This document shows, piece by piece, positions 44,704-54,747 of a stretch of 64,000 bases of DNA; position 1 is the first letter of the stretch, and every line of letters begins with the position of its first letter. The stretch comes from Sulfuriferula multivorans (lineage in GTDB: Bacteria; Pseudomonadota; Gammaproteobacteria; Burkholderiales; Sulfuriferulaceae). The notes below the pieces were generated by a model. It was given only the letters and a program-made list of their open reading frames with translations, was not told the DNA's origin and did no database searches. The position numbers and the translations under genes are program-made. The stretch spans positions 227,773-291,772 of the forward strand of contig NZ_BGOW01000002.1 in assembly GCF_003851125.1 (NCBI RefSeq). Reading direction: 5' to 3'.

Positions 44704-47076
44704 TCACTTGACAGCTGCAAGCAACGCGCTCAACTCGTCCTCGGGCAGCGCACGGCTGATCAGGTAGCCCTGGATCAGGTCGCATCCGAGCTGCTCCAGT
44801 TTGATGCGTTGCGCTGCGGTTTCCACACCCTCTGCCACCACTTCCAGGCCGAGGCCATGTGCCAGACCGATGATGGCTGACACGATGGCGGAGCTTTGCA
44901 CATTCTCGACGATATCGGTCACAAAACTGCGATCTATTTTCAGGCTGTTAATAGGCAAATGGCGCAAATAGCTAAAACTGGAATAACCCGTGCCGAAATC
45001 ATCCAGCGCAAGCCGTACACCCAGCGCGCTCAGTTCGTTAAGCTTGGCAATGGAGCTGCCCATGTCGCCGATCAGCGCTGTTTCCGTGATTTCAAGTTCC
45101 AGAAAATTCGCTGGCAAACCACTCTCGGCCAGCGTCTGGCGTACGTGCGCGACCAGGCCTTTGCTGGAAAAATGCAGCGCAGACAAATTGACTGCTACCG
45201 TCAGCGGCAAACCCGCGTCGCGCCATGCTACAGCCTGGGCACAGGCAGCGGTGATCGCCCATTCGCCCACGGGCACGATCAGTCCCACCTCCTCCGCCAT
45301 GGCAATAAAGTCCTTGGGCGAAATCATGCCATATTCAGGATGCTGCCAGCGTAACAGCGATTCGACCGAGCTGATTTCACCGTCATCGAGCCGGTATTTT
45401 GGCTGGTAGTGCAGCACCAGTTCATGCCGTTCCAGGGCACGATGCAGGGAAGCCTCCAGCGTCAAGCGGTGCGACGCCTGCTCGAACATGCCCGAGCTGT
45501 AATAACTGATGCATTCACTGTCATTGCTACTGCCCCGATTGAGTGCGGTGGCCGCGGTGCGCAACAGGCTTTCGGCATCGCTACCGTCGGACGGATAGAA
45601 AGTCACGCCGGCGCAGGCCTTGATAAAGACTTCTCTACCCTCTACATTGAACGGGATCTGGAATGTTTCGATCAGCTGCTGAACTCTGCGTGCCGCCTCG
45701 CCTGGATAAACCAGATTGGAGAGGATAACCAGAAACTTGTCGCTATCCGGTCGCGCCAGAGTGTCTTCGCCATGCATCAGCGGCTTCAGGCGCTGCGCAA
45801 CCTGCTGCAATACCTGATTCCCCCCCGCGTGACCGAGGTTGTCATTGACTGCCTTGAAGCGTTTGAGATTGAGTTGCACCACGCCGACCAGACGGTGGCG
45901 GCGTTCGGCCTCGTTGAGAGCGGAGCGTAAACGCTCCACTGCCAGTACCTGATTGGGGAGATCAGTCAGGCTGTCATGCGTGGCCAGATGGGCAAGTGCG
46001 GCTTCCTGCTGTTTGCGTTCAGTAATATCGTAAGCGGTGCCCAGACCGGCCTGCCTGCCTTCATAGATAATCACTCCGGCAGTGAAATCCAGCCAGCGGG
46101 TTTCGCCGGTGCGAGTCTGGATCGGAATCTCATAACGGCTTGGCACCTCCTGCCCGGCCATTCTGGCATCGGCCCGTGCATGTGCCAATTCCCGGTAATC
46201 CGGGTGCACCAGCTGCCAAGGCTGCATATTGCGTAATTCCGCCGCGCTATAACCGCTGATTCTCTCGGCTTCCGGGTTTGCATAAACGATGTAATCGCCC
46301 TGATAGATAAAAATCGCCGCAGCCGTGGTTTCAGTCAGGGTACGAAACTTCACTTCGCTGGCCTGCAGCGTCTCACGTGCGGCTTGATGCCGGAGTACTT
46401 CGCTGCGCAGTTGCTCGGTACTGGTACTGATGATCTGTTCCAGTTCGGCCTGACTTTGACGGCGGCGAACTGCATACACCCGGATCAGATATGCTGTGAA
46501 GAGCAGCGTGGCCAGCACTAACAAAGCATTGATCTGTATTGTCATCAACAACACGCGTCGCGACCGGTTGCGCTGTTCCTGAAATTGCTGGAGCCGCAAC
46601 CGCTGCACGCTCTGGAATGCCTGCAAATCGCGCACTATGGCGGCCATCTGTGTCTGCCCAGCAGGCGTCTGCGTCTGGGCTAGCGGCCTGGTATCGGTTG
46701 TGCCCGGAGACGCGTCCAGTTCTGACATATATGACCATACATGCTGGCGCAGCTGAATAATCTGGCCATAGCCTTCCGTAGTGGTGCGCATCAGCAGGCC
46801 AAGTTCCCTCAGCGCATTTTCTGCTTCTTGAATATCCTGCCGATACCGTTTGAGCGTTTGCGCATTGGCATCATGCAGGTATGCAGCATGGTCGACCTTG
46901 GCCTGCTGCAGTTGCGACCAGAGATGTTCGCTGTAATACAGAGCACGATAAGTTGTATTCACCTGCGATTCGGCCACCAGGTTGTTCTGGTTGCCACGAT
47001 AAAGCAGCCATGCCGTCACCAGCACCAGGCCAGCCAGGACCAGGACTATCCGCACAAGCCAAGTGTGTTTTTCCAT
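44704..47076 (-). CDS. Membrane PAS-GGDEF(degenerate)-EAL protein
   Basis: This is a 790-residue c-di-GMP-related regulator. Two membrane helices (about 8-26 and 175-199) bracket a helical periplasmic sensor. A PAS domain follows (about 240-355, QGDYIVYANPEAERISGYSA), then a GGDEF domain (360-520) and an EAL domain (530-785). The GGDEF motif is replaced by RPDSDKF in LARPDSDKFLVIL, so cyclase activity is very unlikely. The EAL part reads SSVESLLRWQHPE (ESL in place of EAL, keeping Glu), LEITETAL, DDFGTGYSSFSYLRHLPINS, LKIDRSFV and VAEGVET, so it probably hydrolyses c-di-GMP. It is directly downstream of the truncated haemoglobin gene (one base apart), hinting at a gas or redox input. Confidence 0.92.
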   Translation of the reverse strand: MEKHTWLVRIVLVLAGLVLVTAWLLYRGNQNNLVAESQVNTTYRALYYSEHLWSQLQQAKVDHAAYLHDANAQTLKRYRQDIQEAENALRELGLLMRTTTEGYGQIIQLRQHVWSYMSELDASPGTTDTRPLAQTQTPAGQTQMAAIVRDLQAFQSVQRLRLQQFQEQRNRSRRVLLMTIQINALLVLATLLFTAYLIRVYAVRRRQSQAELEQIISTSTEQLRSEVLRHQAARETLQASEVKFRTLTETTAAAIFIYQGDYIVYANPEAERISGYSAAELRNMQPWQLVHPDYRELAHARADARMAGQEVPSRYEIPIQTRTGETRWLDFTAGVIIYEGRQAGLGTAYDITERKQQEAALAHLATHDSLTDLPNQVLAVERLRSALNEAERRHRLVGVVQLNLKRFKAVNDNLGHAGGNQVLQQVAQRLKPLMHGEDTLARPDSDKFLVILSNLVYPGEAARRVQQLIETFQIPFNVEGREVFIKACAGVTFYPSDGSDAESLLRTAATALNRGSSNDSECISYYSSGMFEQASHRLTLEASLHRALERHELVLHYQPKYRLDDGEISSVESLLRWQHPEYGMISPKDFIAMAEEVGLIVPVGEWAITAACAQAVAWRDAGLPLTVAVNLSALHFSSKGLVAHVRQTLAESGLPANFLELEITETALIGDMGSSIAKLNELSALGVRLALDDFGTGYSSFSYLRHLPINSLKIDRSFVTDIVENVQSSAIVSAIIGLAHGLGLEVVAEGVETAAQRIKLEQLGCDLIQGYLISRALPEDELSALLAAVK

Positions 47077-47475
47077 TTATTTTGGCATTTGATTTTGAAG
47101 ATTGGCGCCGATGCCAACGGCCATTTGCAGCCATTGTTTGGCGAGATCCGGGGGCACGTATATGGCCATGGTATCGCCAAACAATGCCAGCCAACGTTCG
47201 AAAACTACTGGCGTCAGCCCCAGCGTCCGGTGCCGGCCCAGCATGTCGAACTGACGTGGCTGCGCCAATATGCCACCCATCGCGACCCACCAGAAATCGG
47301 CGATGAGCGCCTCATGCTCGGAAAAATCGGTGATGCCGTCAAAATATCCATGCAACACCGGGTCCGTCCGCAGCTTGGTATAGAACGCGTGTACCACCTG
47401 ATCGACACGGTCGCGGCCGATTTTCGCGCACAGCGGTTCAAGTTTGCGCCGGTAAGAAGATGCGCCAGTCATCAT
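47077..47475 (-). CDS. Group 3 truncated haemoglobin
   Basis: This is a 132-residue globin of the group 3 (P) type, a 2-on-2 haem protein that binds oxygen or NO. Family features are [20 protein letters not shown] (helix B-C/E region), the [20 protein letters not shown] stretch (conserved DFW), [20 protein letters not shown] with the proximal His, and [12 protein letters not shown]. The start is at the first of paired ATGs (47470-47475), overlapping bpt by about 38 bp. It ends one base before the EAL regulator gene. A shared transcript with bpt and aat is likely. Confidence 0.87.
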   Translation of the reverse strand: MMTGASSYRRKLEPLCAKIGRDRVDQVVHAFYTKLRTDPVLHGYFDGITDFSEHEALIADFWWVAMGGILAQPRQFDMLGRHRTLGLTPVVFERWLALFGDTMAIYVPPDLAKQWLQMAVGIGANLQNQMPK

Positions 47476-48172
47476 CGATCAATCCTTGCAACGGTTGGTA
47501 TTGGCTCTTGTAAGCCATCTTGCGGCTGGCTTCGATCCAGTAGCCCAGATATACATAGGGCAGGCCGAGGTTGCGCGCCAGTTCGATTTGCCACAATACG
47601 CTGTACACACCAAGGCTGCGCTGTGACAGATCCGGGTCAAAAAACGTGTAAACGGCAGACAGTCCATCCTCGACCTGATCAATCACGCTGACCATGCGCA
47701 ACACTCTCGCTTCACGGAATTCCACCAGATAAGTATCCACGTTGCTTTGCAGCAAAAAGTGCGCGTACTGGTCGCGGTCGTCGTGATCCATGCCGCCGCC
47801 CGCATGCCGAGATGCCTGGTAACGTTGGTACAACTTGTAGTGCTCAGCATCAAAAAACGGGCGCCGCGGCTCCGCCACCAGATCCGCATTGCGCTTGCCG
47901 GTACGGCGCTGGGTACGACTCGGGGTGAATTCATTCACGACCACGCGCACAGGTATGCATGCCTGACAGCTGGCGCATTGCGGGCGGTAGGTGAACAGGC
48001 CGCTGCGCCGGAAGCCGGATTGAATCAACTGGCTGTATGCCATGTCATCCACCAGATGCGCAGGCGTCACGACTTGCGAACGCGCCGTTTGCGCCGCCAG
48101 GTAACTGCACGGATACGGCGAAGTCAGGTAAAACTGCAACCGCGCGAACGGCAGGTCATTCAATAAGGTCAT
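47438..48172 (-). CDS. bpt: Aspartate/glutamate leucyltransferase
   Basis: Bpt adds Leu from Leu-tRNA to proteins with N-terminal Asp or Glu, marking them for ClpAP. The 244 residues show the ATE N-terminal region with cysteines ([20 protein letters not shown] and [20 protein letters not shown]), and then the transferase part: [40 protein letters not shown] and [20 protein letters not shown]. The gene overlaps aat upstream by 17 bp and the globin gene downstream by 38 bp. Together with Aat it covers the secondary and primary destabilising residues of the bacterial N-degron pathway. Confidence 0.96.
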   Translation of the reverse strand: MTLLNDLPFARLQFYLTSPYPCSYLAAQTARSQVVTPAHLVDDMAYSQLIQSGFRRSGLFTYRPQCASCQACIPVRVVVNEFTPSRTQRRTGKRNADLVAEPRRPFFDAEHYKLYQRYQASRHAGGGMDHDDRDQYAHFLLQSNVDTYLVEFREARVLRMVSVIDQVEDGLSAVYTFFDPDLSQRSLGVYSVLWQIELARNLGLPYVYLGYWIEASRKMAYKSQYQPLQGLIDDDWRIFLPAQT

Positions 48173-48854
48173 GGTCGAAGCGCCAGGGAGTGAGCACTGC
48201 CGGCAAGTTTATCAAGTTATTCAGCTGCGCGATAAAATCTGCACGGGGAATTTCGCGTGCGCCAAAGCGCGCCAGATGCGGCGTGTTCATCTGGCAATCG
48301 ATCACGCCAAAGTCCCAGCGTTGTAATTGGCGCACCAGATGTACAAAAGCGATTTTCGAAGCATCCGGCACCAGCGTGAACATAGATTCACCGTAAAACG
48401 CCCGTCCCAGCGCAATGCCGTACAAACCGCCCGCCAGCCTGCCGTCTATCCAGGTCTCGATGCTATGCGCCACACCCATCTGGTGCAGGCGCGTATACGC
48501 GGCGATCATTTCCGCACTGATCCAGGTACCGCTCTGCCCCGCGCGCGGTTTGGAACATCCCGCAATGACTTCTGCAAAAACGGTATCCACACGAATCTCA
48601 TAGTGGCGCTTGCGCAGCACCTTGGCGAGCGAACGCTGCACCACCAGCTCCTGCGGAAACAGCACCATGCGCGGGTCCGGACTCCACCATAGAATGGGAT
48701 CACCGGGGTTGTACCAGGGGAAAATGCCGCGCGAATAAGCATCCACCAGACGCGCCGGGGACAGGACGCCCCCCGCAGCCAATAACCCGTCCGGGTCACG
48801 CAACGCCTTGCATACGGCCGGAAAATCCTCATCGTCACTAAGCCAGGTCAACAT
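48156..48854 (-). CDS. aat: Leucyl/phenylalanyl-tRNA-protein transferase
   Basis: Aat attaches Leu or Phe to proteins with N-terminal Lys or Arg, producing N-degrons. The 232-residue protein has the standard layout: [100 protein letters not shown], and [40 protein letters not shown] ends the core. It is the first gene of the aat-bpt-globin-EAL run. Confidence 0.97.
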   Translation of the reverse strand: MLTWLSDDEDFPAVCKALRDPDGLLAAGGVLSPARLVDAYSRGIFPWYNPGDPILWWSPDPRMVLFPQELVVQRSLAKVLRKRHYEIRVDTVFAEVIAGCSKPRAGQSGTWISAEMIAAYTRLHQMGVAHSIETWIDGRLAGGLYGIALGRAFYGESMFTLVPDASKIAFVHLVRQLQRWDFGVIDCQMNTPHLARFGAREIPRADFIAQLNNLINLPAVLTPWRFDHDLIE

Positions 48855-48963
48855 GAGTGAATTCTATCCTGCTGCATACATTTACTACAGCACGCAACAC
48901 CTGTTTCACATTGTCTCCCAGCTTGTTCGTCAATTCATTCATTGACAACAATCTTACAATGCG

Positions 48964-48997
48964 TTGACAATTTAACCATGTCAGTAGTATGGTTAAA
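48964..48997 (+). promoter_or_regulatory. Promoter of the ompW gene with embedded palindrome
   Basis: TTGACA (48964-48969) and TATGGT (48988-48993) form a candidate promoter with an 18-bp spacer. Over it lies a perfect inverted repeat, TTTAACCAT (48971-48979) and ATGGTTAAA (48989-48997), with a 9-bp spacer. A protein bound here would cover the -10 region, the classic position for a repressor. It is not an FNR (TTGAT-N4-ATCAA) or Fur site. The ompW start is 83 bp downstream. Confidence 0.65.
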
Positions 48998-49079
48998 CAC
49001 AGATACAAAATATTCTGATTTGTTAATAAACGGAATTTTAAGTATCCATGACCATAACCCTCAACTCAGGAGAGGCACC

Positions 49080-49664
49080 ATGAAACGCACCGCACTGATA
49101 CTCGCCTTCGCTACCGCATCGGTCACCCATTTCGCCCAGGCTGCGGACGGTAACTGGCTGGTAAGAGTTCGCGCCATCCAGATAGATCCTTCCGCCCATT
49201 CATCACCGCTGGCCGGGGTAGACGTGGATTCCCAGATAGTTCCGGAACTGGATTTCACCTATTTCTTCAGCAAACACCTCGCTACCGAACTGATTCTGGG
49301 AACCGCGCGCCATAAAGTAACACTCAATGGCGTCAGCCTCGGCAAAGTCAATCACCTACCACCCACACTGACCCTGCAGTGGCATTTTTCCCCGGACAGC
49401 AAAATCAGGCCTTACGTGGGCGCGGGCGTCAATTACACACGTTTCTATAACGTGGACCTGACCGGTCTGGATGTAGACAGGAACAGTTTTGGCGGCGCAT
49501 TGCAAGCCGGCGTAGACATTGCCGTTACCGACAACAGCTATATCAACCTGGATGTGAAAAAAGTCTATATCAGCACCAAGGTAAAAACGACCGCAGGCGC
49601 GTACGTCACCGATCTGGACATCAATCCGGTAATCATCGGTGTCGGTTACGGCTGGCGCTTCTAG
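49080..49664 (+). CDS. ompW: OmpW family outer membrane protein
   Basis: This is an eight-stranded outer-membrane barrel, probably a channel for small hydrophobic molecules. I use the ATG at 49080, 7 bp after CAGGAGAGG, which gives a clean signal peptide (MKRTALILAFATASVTHFAQ, then AAD). Family segments are NWLVRVRAIQIDPSAHSS, PELDFTYFFSKHLATELILG (close to the OmpW PExxxxYFxTDHxAxEL pattern), PPTLTLQWHFSPDSKIRPYV, GAGVNYTRFYN, and GVDIAVTDNSYINLDVKKVY. It ends with IGVGYGWRF, an aromatic C terminus as needed for BAM. A palindrome lies in its promoter. Confidence 0.92.
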   Translation: MKRTALILAFATASVTHFAQAADGNWLVRVRAIQIDPSAHSSPLAGVDVDSQIVPELDFTYFFSKHLATELILGTARHKVTLNGVSLGKVNHLPPTLTLQWHFSPDSKIRPYVGAGVNYTRFYNVDLTGLDVDRNSFGGALQAGVDIAVTDNSYINLDVKKVYISTKVKTTAGAYVTDLDINPVIIGVGYGWRF

Positions 49665-49693
49665 TCAACTGACCCAGCCAGAGGGCGGCAGCC

Positions 49694-52228
49694 ATGCCAA
49701 TGGGTAACGGCAGTCACGATATGCCCACCTGTTTCCACTGCGGCAACCCGTTGCCGCCCGGTGCGCATTATCCGGTCGATCTCCCGGATGCCCGTTGCAA
49801 TACCTGCTGCCATGGCTGCCAGGCGGTCGCACGGATGATCGTGAGCAGCGGCAACGCCGCCTACTATCGCCACCGCACCAGCCTGCCCTCCACCGCTGCA
49901 GCGCCCGCCGCCGACGAAATCCTGCAACAACTGCGGCTCTATGACCTGCCGGAAATCCAGCAGTCCTTCGTCAAGCCAGGCGAAGGTGACCTGCGCGAGG
50001 CCGCGCTGATTCTGGAGGGTATTGTGTGCGCCGCCTGCATCTGGCTGAACGAGCGCCATATCGCGCAGTTACCAGGTGTAGTCGCGGTAGAGATCAATTT
50101 CGCCACGCACCGGGCGCGGGTGCGCTGGGACAACAGCCGTATCCAGCTCTCCGACATTCTGCATGCAGTCCGCGACATCGGCTATGCCGCCTACCCATTC
50201 GATGCTGATCGCCAGGAGGACGTATTCAGGCGCGAACGTGCGGCCGCCCAGCGCAGACTGGCGATAGCCGGACTGGGCATGATGCAGGTCATGATGTATG
50301 CCATCCCGTCTTATCTAGCTGATCCCGGCAGCATGACCTGGGACATCCAGGCGTTGATGCGCTGGGCCAGCCTGATGCTCACCCTGCCGGTGGTGTTTTA
50401 CTCGGCGTGGCCATTTTTCCTGGGTGCATGGCGCGACCTCAAGCGCCGCAGCCTAGGCATGGATGTGCCGGTGGCGCTGGGCGTAGGCGCCGCGTTTGCT
50501 GCCAGCGTTTGGGCGATACTGACCCATTCCGGCGATGTGTATTTCGATTCGATCACCATGTTCGTGTTTTTCCTGCTCAGCGGGCGCTATCTGGAAATGG
50601 GCGCGCGACGCAAATCGGCAGCGGCGCTGGAAACCCTGGCCAAACTGATTCCCGCCGTTGCCAACCGATATCTGGATTATCCGGCACAACAGGAAACGCA
50701 AAGCGTGCCGGTCACCCGGTTGGCCGCAGGCGACACCTTGCTGGTGAAACCCGGTGAGGCGATTCCGGCGGATGGCATTGTGCTCACGGGCAGCAGCGCG
50801 GCGGACGAGTCCCTGCTCACCGGCGAAGCGCATGCGTTGCCAAAGGTAGCGGGCGATCGCCTGGTGGGTGGCGCCATCAACGTGACCGGCCCCCTGGTCA
50901 TGCGCGTAGAAAAAACCGGTGCCGACACCGTGCTGTCCGGCATTCTGCGCCTGCTCGACCGCGCCCAGGCAGAAAAGCCCCGCATCGCCCGGCTGGCGGA
51001 CCGGTTCGCCGCATGGTTCGTGCTCGCCTTGCTGCTGCTGGCCACAGGCGTTGCGCTGGGCTGGTACTGGGTGGATCCGGCACGGGCGTTCTGGATCACG
51101 GTTTCGGTACTGGTGGTGAGCTGCCCCTGCGCGCTCGGTCTGGCCACCCCGGCCGCCCTTACCGCCGCAGCCGGGCGTCTCACCGGCATGGGGCTGCTCG
51201 CCACACGCGGCCACGCGCTGGAAACGCTGGCGCGTGTCACCCACATCGTGTTCGACAAGACCGGCACCCTTACCTACGGCAGGCTCACCCTGCTCGACAC
51301 CCTGCCCTTGGGCGAAACCTCAGCGGCGCGCTGCCGCGCCCTGGCTTCCACCCTGGAGAGCGTTTCCGAACATCCCATAGCACATGCCCTGCACGATCCC
51401 GACGCGCCCACCCTGCCCGGCCACTCCATTACCAATGTGCCGGGGTACGGTCTGGACGGCATCGTCGAAGGGCGTCATCTGCGCCTGGGCCGCCCGGATT
51501 TTGTGGCGCAATTGCATGGCCGGCCACTGCCGCTCCATCTCGAGTTGCGGGATAGCCTGACCATGGTTGCGCTGGGCGACGAACACGGCTGGCTGAGCAT
51601 ATTTCTGCTGGGCGACCAGTTGCGCCCGGACGCCGTGCGGGCGGTGGCGCGTCTGAAAAAACTGGGGATGGAAGTCAGCCTGCTATCCGGCGACGGCAAC
51701 GCCACCGTGGCGCATGTGGCCAGTCAACTGGGCATCGAGCATTATGCCGGGCAGCTTATGCCCGAGGACAAGCTTGCACGCATGCGCGCACTGCAAAGCG
51801 GCGGTCAGATTGTCGCCATGCTCGGCGACGGGGTAAACGATGCACCAGTGCTCGCCGCGGCCCAAGTTTCCATCGCCATGGGGCAGGGTTCGGATGTGGC
51901 TCAGGCCAGCGCCGATATGGTGATGATGAACGGCCAGCTGGAACGACTGGCGGATGCGATGGTGCTGGCCCGGCGCACCGCCGCGATCATCCGGCAGAAC
52001 CTGGCGTGGGCAGTGGTCTACAATCTGGCCGCCATTCCCGCCGCGGCCCTGGGGTTTGTCACGCCGTGGATGGCGGGTATCGGCATGTCGCTTTCGTCGC
52101 TGCTGGTGGTGCTCAATGCCCTGCGCCTGAGCCGCATGCGACTTGGTACTGGCGGCAATGGCGCGCCAGTTCACACCACCGCCGAAGCAGGCACGGCAGT
52201 GGCTGTGCCCGCGCTGGAAGGACCCTGA
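49694..52228 (+). CDS. ccoI: Copper-translocating P-type ATPase for cbb3 oxidase (CcoI/FixI)
   Basis: CcoI moves copper across the inner membrane for CuB insertion in cbb3 oxidase. The 844-residue protein begins with a cysteine-rich region (CFHCGNPLP, then CNTCCHGCQ) and a heavy-metal domain with CAAC (EGIVCAACIWLNE). The membrane part carries the CPC motif (VVSCPCALGLATPAA). Cytoplasmic motifs are SLLTGEAHALPK (TGE), HIVFDKTGTLTYG (phospho-acceptor Asp), SEHPIAHAL (HP locus) and MLGDGVNDAPVLAAAQ. An ATG two codons in is also possible as start. ccoS follows at once. The locus order is unusual, because ccoIS normally comes after ccoNOQP-GH. Confidence 0.95.
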   Translation: MPMGNGSHDMPTCFHCGNPLPPGAHYPVDLPDARCNTCCHGCQAVARMIVSSGNAAYYRHRTSLPSTAAAPAADEILQQLRLYDLPEIQQSFVKPGEGDLREAALILEGIVCAACIWLNERHIAQLPGVVAVEINFATHRARVRWDNSRIQLSDILHAVRDIGYAAYPFDADRQEDVFRRERAAAQRRLAIAGLGMMQVMMYAIPSYLADPGSMTWDIQALMRWASLMLTLPVVFYSAWPFFLGAWRDLKRRSLGMDVPVALGVGAAFAASVWAILTHSGDVYFDSITMFVFFLLSGRYLEMGARRKSAAALETLAKLIPAVANRYLDYPAQQETQSVPVTRLAAGDTLLVKPGEAIPADGIVLTGSSAADESLLTGEAHALPKVAGDRLVGGAINVTGPLVMRVEKTGADTVLSGILRLLDRAQAEKPRIARLADRFAAWFVLALLLLATGVALGWYWVDPARAFWITVSVLVVSCPCALGLATPAALTAAAGRLTGMGLLATRGHALETLARVTHIVFDKTGTLTYGRLTLLDTLPLGETSAARCRALASTLESVSEHPIAHALHDPDAPTLPGHSITNVPGYGLDGIVEGRHLRLGRPDFVAQLHGRPLPLHLELRDSLTMVALGDEHGWLSIFLLGDQLRPDAVRAVARLKKLGMEVSLLSGDGNATVAHVASQLGIEHYAGQLMPEDKLARMRALQSGGQIVAMLGDGVNDAPVLAAAQVSIAMGQGSDVAQASADMVMMNGQLERLADAMVLARRTAAIIRQNLAWAVVYNLAAIPAAALGFVTPWMAGIGMSLSSLLVVLNALRLSRMRLGTGGNGAPVHTTAEAGTAVAVPALEGP

Positions 52229-52229
52229 C

Positions 52230-52412
52230 ATGGACATTCTGTTCCTGCTGATTCCACTCAGCGTGATCCTGGTTGTATTCATCGCAGCGGCATTTTTATG
52301 GGCGGTGAAAGCAGGCCAGTTCGAGGATATGGAAGGGCCAGCGCACCAGATTCTGATGGATGACGACAAACCTCCCGGTAAAAAATCATCAGACGAACAA
52401 GGTTTTAGTTAG
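52230..52412 (+). CDS. ccoS: cbb3-type oxidase assembly protein CcoS
   Basis: CcoS is a small membrane protein needed for cofactor insertion in cbb3 oxidase. The 60-residue protein starts MDILFLLIPLSVILVVFIAA, a single helix, then FLWAVKAGQFEDMEGPAHQI, the conserved CcoS sequence (FxWAVxxGQFDDLExPAxxIL). A short Lys/Asp-rich tail follows. The ATG lies 1 bp after the ccoI stop, with GGAAGGA as ribosome site. The two are a translational pair. Confidence 0.95.
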   Translation: MDILFLLIPLSVILVVFIAAAFLWAVKAGQFEDMEGPAHQILMDDDKPPGKKSSDEQGFS

Positions 52413-52473
52413 GCGGCACCAGTCAATCAATGACGTGTAATTTTGCTTGTGACAAACAAAGGAGAGGCACAGC

Positions 52474-53892
52474 ATGGAAACAACAACCTACAACTACAAG
52501 GTCATCCGTCAGTTCGCCATCATGACCATCGTCTGGGGCATAGTCGGCATGCTGGTGGGTGTCATCATCGCCTCCCAGCTGATCTGGCCGGAACTGAACT
52601 TTGGCGTACCGTGGCTGAGTTACGGACGGTTAAGGCCGCTGCATACCAATGCAGTGATTTTTGCCTTTGGCGGCACCGCGCTGTTTGCTACGTCCTACTA
52701 TATTGTGCAGCGCACCTGCCAGGTTCGGCTCTACGCAGAGAAGCTCGCCGCTTTCACGTTCTGGGGCTGGCAGGCGGTGATCGTGGCGGCGGCCATCACG
52801 CTTCCGCTGGGCTATACCACCTCGCATGAATACGCAGAACTGGAATGGCCGATCGACATTCTCATTACCCTGGTGTGGGTGGCCTACGCGGTGGTGTTCT
52901 TCGGCACCATCATCAAACGCCGCACCAAGTACATTTATGTATCCAACTGGTTTTTCGGCGCCTACATTCTGACCATTGCCATTCTGCACATCGTCAACAG
53001 CGCCGAGATTCCGGTGTCCATGACCAAATCCTACTATGTTTATTCCGGTGTCCAGGACGCCATGGTGCAGTGGTGGTACGGCCATAATGCGGTGGGGTTT
53101 TTCCTCACCACCGCTTTCCTCGGCATGATGTATTACTTCATTCCCAAGCAGGCCGGGCGCCCGATTTTCTCCTACCGCCTGTCGGTCGTGCACTTCTGGT
53201 CGCTCAACTTCATCTACATGTGGGCGGGCCCGCACCATCTGCAATACACCGTGCTACCCGACTGGACACAATCCCTCGGCATGGTGTTCTCGCTGATGCT
53301 GCTGGCGCCGAGCTGGGGCGGCATGATGAACGGCATCATGACCCTGTCCGGTGCCTGGCATAAATTGCGCACCGATCCGATCCTGAAGTTTCTGGTGACG
53401 GCGCTGTCGTTCTACGGCATGTCCACCTTCGAAGGTCCGATGATGTCGATCAAGACCGTGAACGCCCTGTCCCACTATACCGAGTGGACCATCGGCCACG
53501 TGCATTCCGGCGCACTCGGCTGGGTGGCGATGATTACCATCGGCTCCATGTACTACCTGATCCCGCGCCTGTTCGGGCGCGAAGAAATGTACAGCGTCAA
53601 ACTGATCACGCTGCACTTCTGGGTAGCCACCATTGGCGTGGTGTTCTACATCGCCGCGATGTGGATTGCCGGGGTAGCGCAAGGTTTGATGTGGCGCGCT
53701 TCCAACCCGGACGGCACGCTGACCTACAGTTTCGCCCAGGTGCTGAACGCAATGTATCCGTTCTACACCATCCGGCTGCTGGGCGGCCTGATGTTCTTTA
53801 GCGGCATGTTGATCATGGCCTACAACGTATGGAGAACGGTATCCGCCGGCAGGATAGTGGAAGCGCAGATACCCCAGGCCGTACACGCTTGA
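52474..53892 (+). CDS. ccoN: cbb3-type cytochrome c oxidase subunit I
   Basis: CcoN is the catalytic subunit with haem b, haem b3 and CuB, reducing oxygen at high affinity. The 472-residue protein has about 12 helices. Visible haem and copper ligands are in [20 protein letters not shown] (low-spin haem His), [20 protein letters not shown] (CuB His and the cross-linked Tyr further on), [20 protein letters not shown] (CuB His pair), and [20 protein letters not shown] (haem His pair). GGAGAGG precedes the ATG. The next gene is ccoO, 18 bp on. No clear FNR/ANR box (TTGAT-N4-ATCAA) is seen in the 60-bp gap before the gene. Confidence 0.97.
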   Translation: METTTYNYKVIRQFAIMTIVWGIVGMLVGVIIASQLIWPELNFGVPWLSYGRLRPLHTNAVIFAFGGTALFATSYYIVQRTCQVRLYAEKLAAFTFWGWQAVIVAAAITLPLGYTTSHEYAELEWPIDILITLVWVAYAVVFFGTIIKRRTKYIYVSNWFFGAYILTIAILHIVNSAEIPVSMTKSYYVYSGVQDAMVQWWYGHNAVGFFLTTAFLGMMYYFIPKQAGRPIFSYRLSVVHFWSLNFIYMWAGPHHLQYTVLPDWTQSLGMVFSLMLLAPSWGGMMNGIMTLSGAWHKLRTDPILKFLVTALSFYGMSTFEGPMMSIKTVNALSHYTEWTIGHVHSGALGWVAMITIGSMYYLIPRLFGREEMYSVKLITLHFWVATIGVVFYIAAMWIAGVAQGLMWRASNPDGTLTYSFAQVLNAMYPFYTIRLLGGLMFFSGMLIMAYNVWRTVSAGRIVEAQIPQAVHA

Positions 53893-53910
53893 ACGGATAA
53901 CAGGAGAAAA

Positions 53911-54528
53911 ATGATGGAATCATTTCACCAGAAGATCGAAAAGAACACCGGCCTGTTCATCATGCTCACCCTCCTGGTGGTGAGCATCGGTGGCCTGGTA
54001 CAGATCGTGCCGCTGTTTTTCCAGAAATCCACCACCCAGCCGGTGGCGGGCATGATGCCCTACACCGCGCTGCAGCTGACCGGACGAGACATCTACATCC
54101 GCGAAGGCTGCGTCGGCTGTCACTCGCAGATGATTCGTCCGTTCCGCGCGGAAACCGAGCGCTACGGGCACTACTCGGTAGCCGGAGAATCGGTATACGA
54201 CCACCCCTTCCTGTATGGCTCCAAGCGCACCGGGCCGGATCTGGCGCGGGTGGGTGGCCGCTACTCGGATGACTGGCACCGTACCCACCTGAACCATCCA
54301 CAGGACGTGGTACCTGAATCCAACATGCCGTCTTACCCGTGGCTGGCAAAAAACCCGGCGGATGCCAGCGACATCGAGACCAAGATGAAAGTACTGCGCA
54401 TTGAGGGGGTGCCCTATACCGACGCCGATATCGCCGGCGCCAAAAATGAATTGCAGGGCAAGACCGAGCTGGACGCACTGATTGCTTACCTGCAAATACT
54501 CGGCACTTCACTCAAGGAAACGAGATGA
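53911..54528 (+). CDS. ccoO: cbb3-type cytochrome c oxidase subunit II (CcoO)
   Basis: CcoO is a membrane-anchored mono-haem cytochrome c that passes electrons to CcoN. The 205-residue protein has an N-terminal helix ([20 protein letters not shown]). The haem motif CVGCH lies in [20 protein letters not shown], then the conserved [39 protein letters not shown], and [12 protein letters not shown] with the axial Met. Its stop overlaps the ccoQ start in ATGA. Confidence 0.97.
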   Translation: MMESFHQKIEKNTGLFIMLTLLVVSIGGLVQIVPLFFQKSTTQPVAGMMPYTALQLTGRDIYIREGCVGCHSQMIRPFRAETERYGHYSVAGESVYDHPFLYGSKRTGPDLARVGGRYSDDWHRTHLNHPQDVVPESNMPSYPWLAKNPADASDIETKMKVLRIEGVPYTDADIAGAKNELQGKTELDALIAYLQILGTSLKETR

Positions 54529-54698
54529 GCATGGCAGGGACTATCGGAGCCATCGTCACAGTGGTCTTTTTCGTGATCTTTGTAGCCATTGTGCTGTGGG
54601 CATGGAGCGGACGGCGCAAAAAGGATTTCGACGCCGCCGCGAATCTGCCCTTCGAGGAAGAAGATACACCTTCGCGCATCCCGCACAAACACGACTAA
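54525..54698 (+). CDS. ccoQ: cbb3-type oxidase subunit CcoQ
   Basis: CcoQ is a small subunit that stabilises the cbb3 complex. The 57-residue frame reads [20 protein letters not shown] followed by [20 protein letters not shown], then LPFEEED and a short tail. This is a single helix and the conserved W-S-x-x-x-K-x-x-F-D-x-A-A-x-L-P-F motif of CcoQ. The ATG (54525-54527) overlaps the ccoO stop. A second ATG two codons later is an alternative. Confidence 0.93.
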   Translation: MSMAGTIGAIVTVVFFVIFVAIVLWAWSGRRKKDFDAAANLPFEEEDTPSRIPHKHD

Positions 54699-54747
54699 CC
54701 CGGTCCGGGGCGCCCGAGAAATCGCGCCCGGCTTAAGGAGAAATAAC

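Noticed and set aside
52413..52473. Possible FNR/ANR box upstream of ccoN
   Set aside because: TCAATCA is present, but no paired TTGAT-N4-ATCAA half sites; a match to the expected regulator cannot be claimed.
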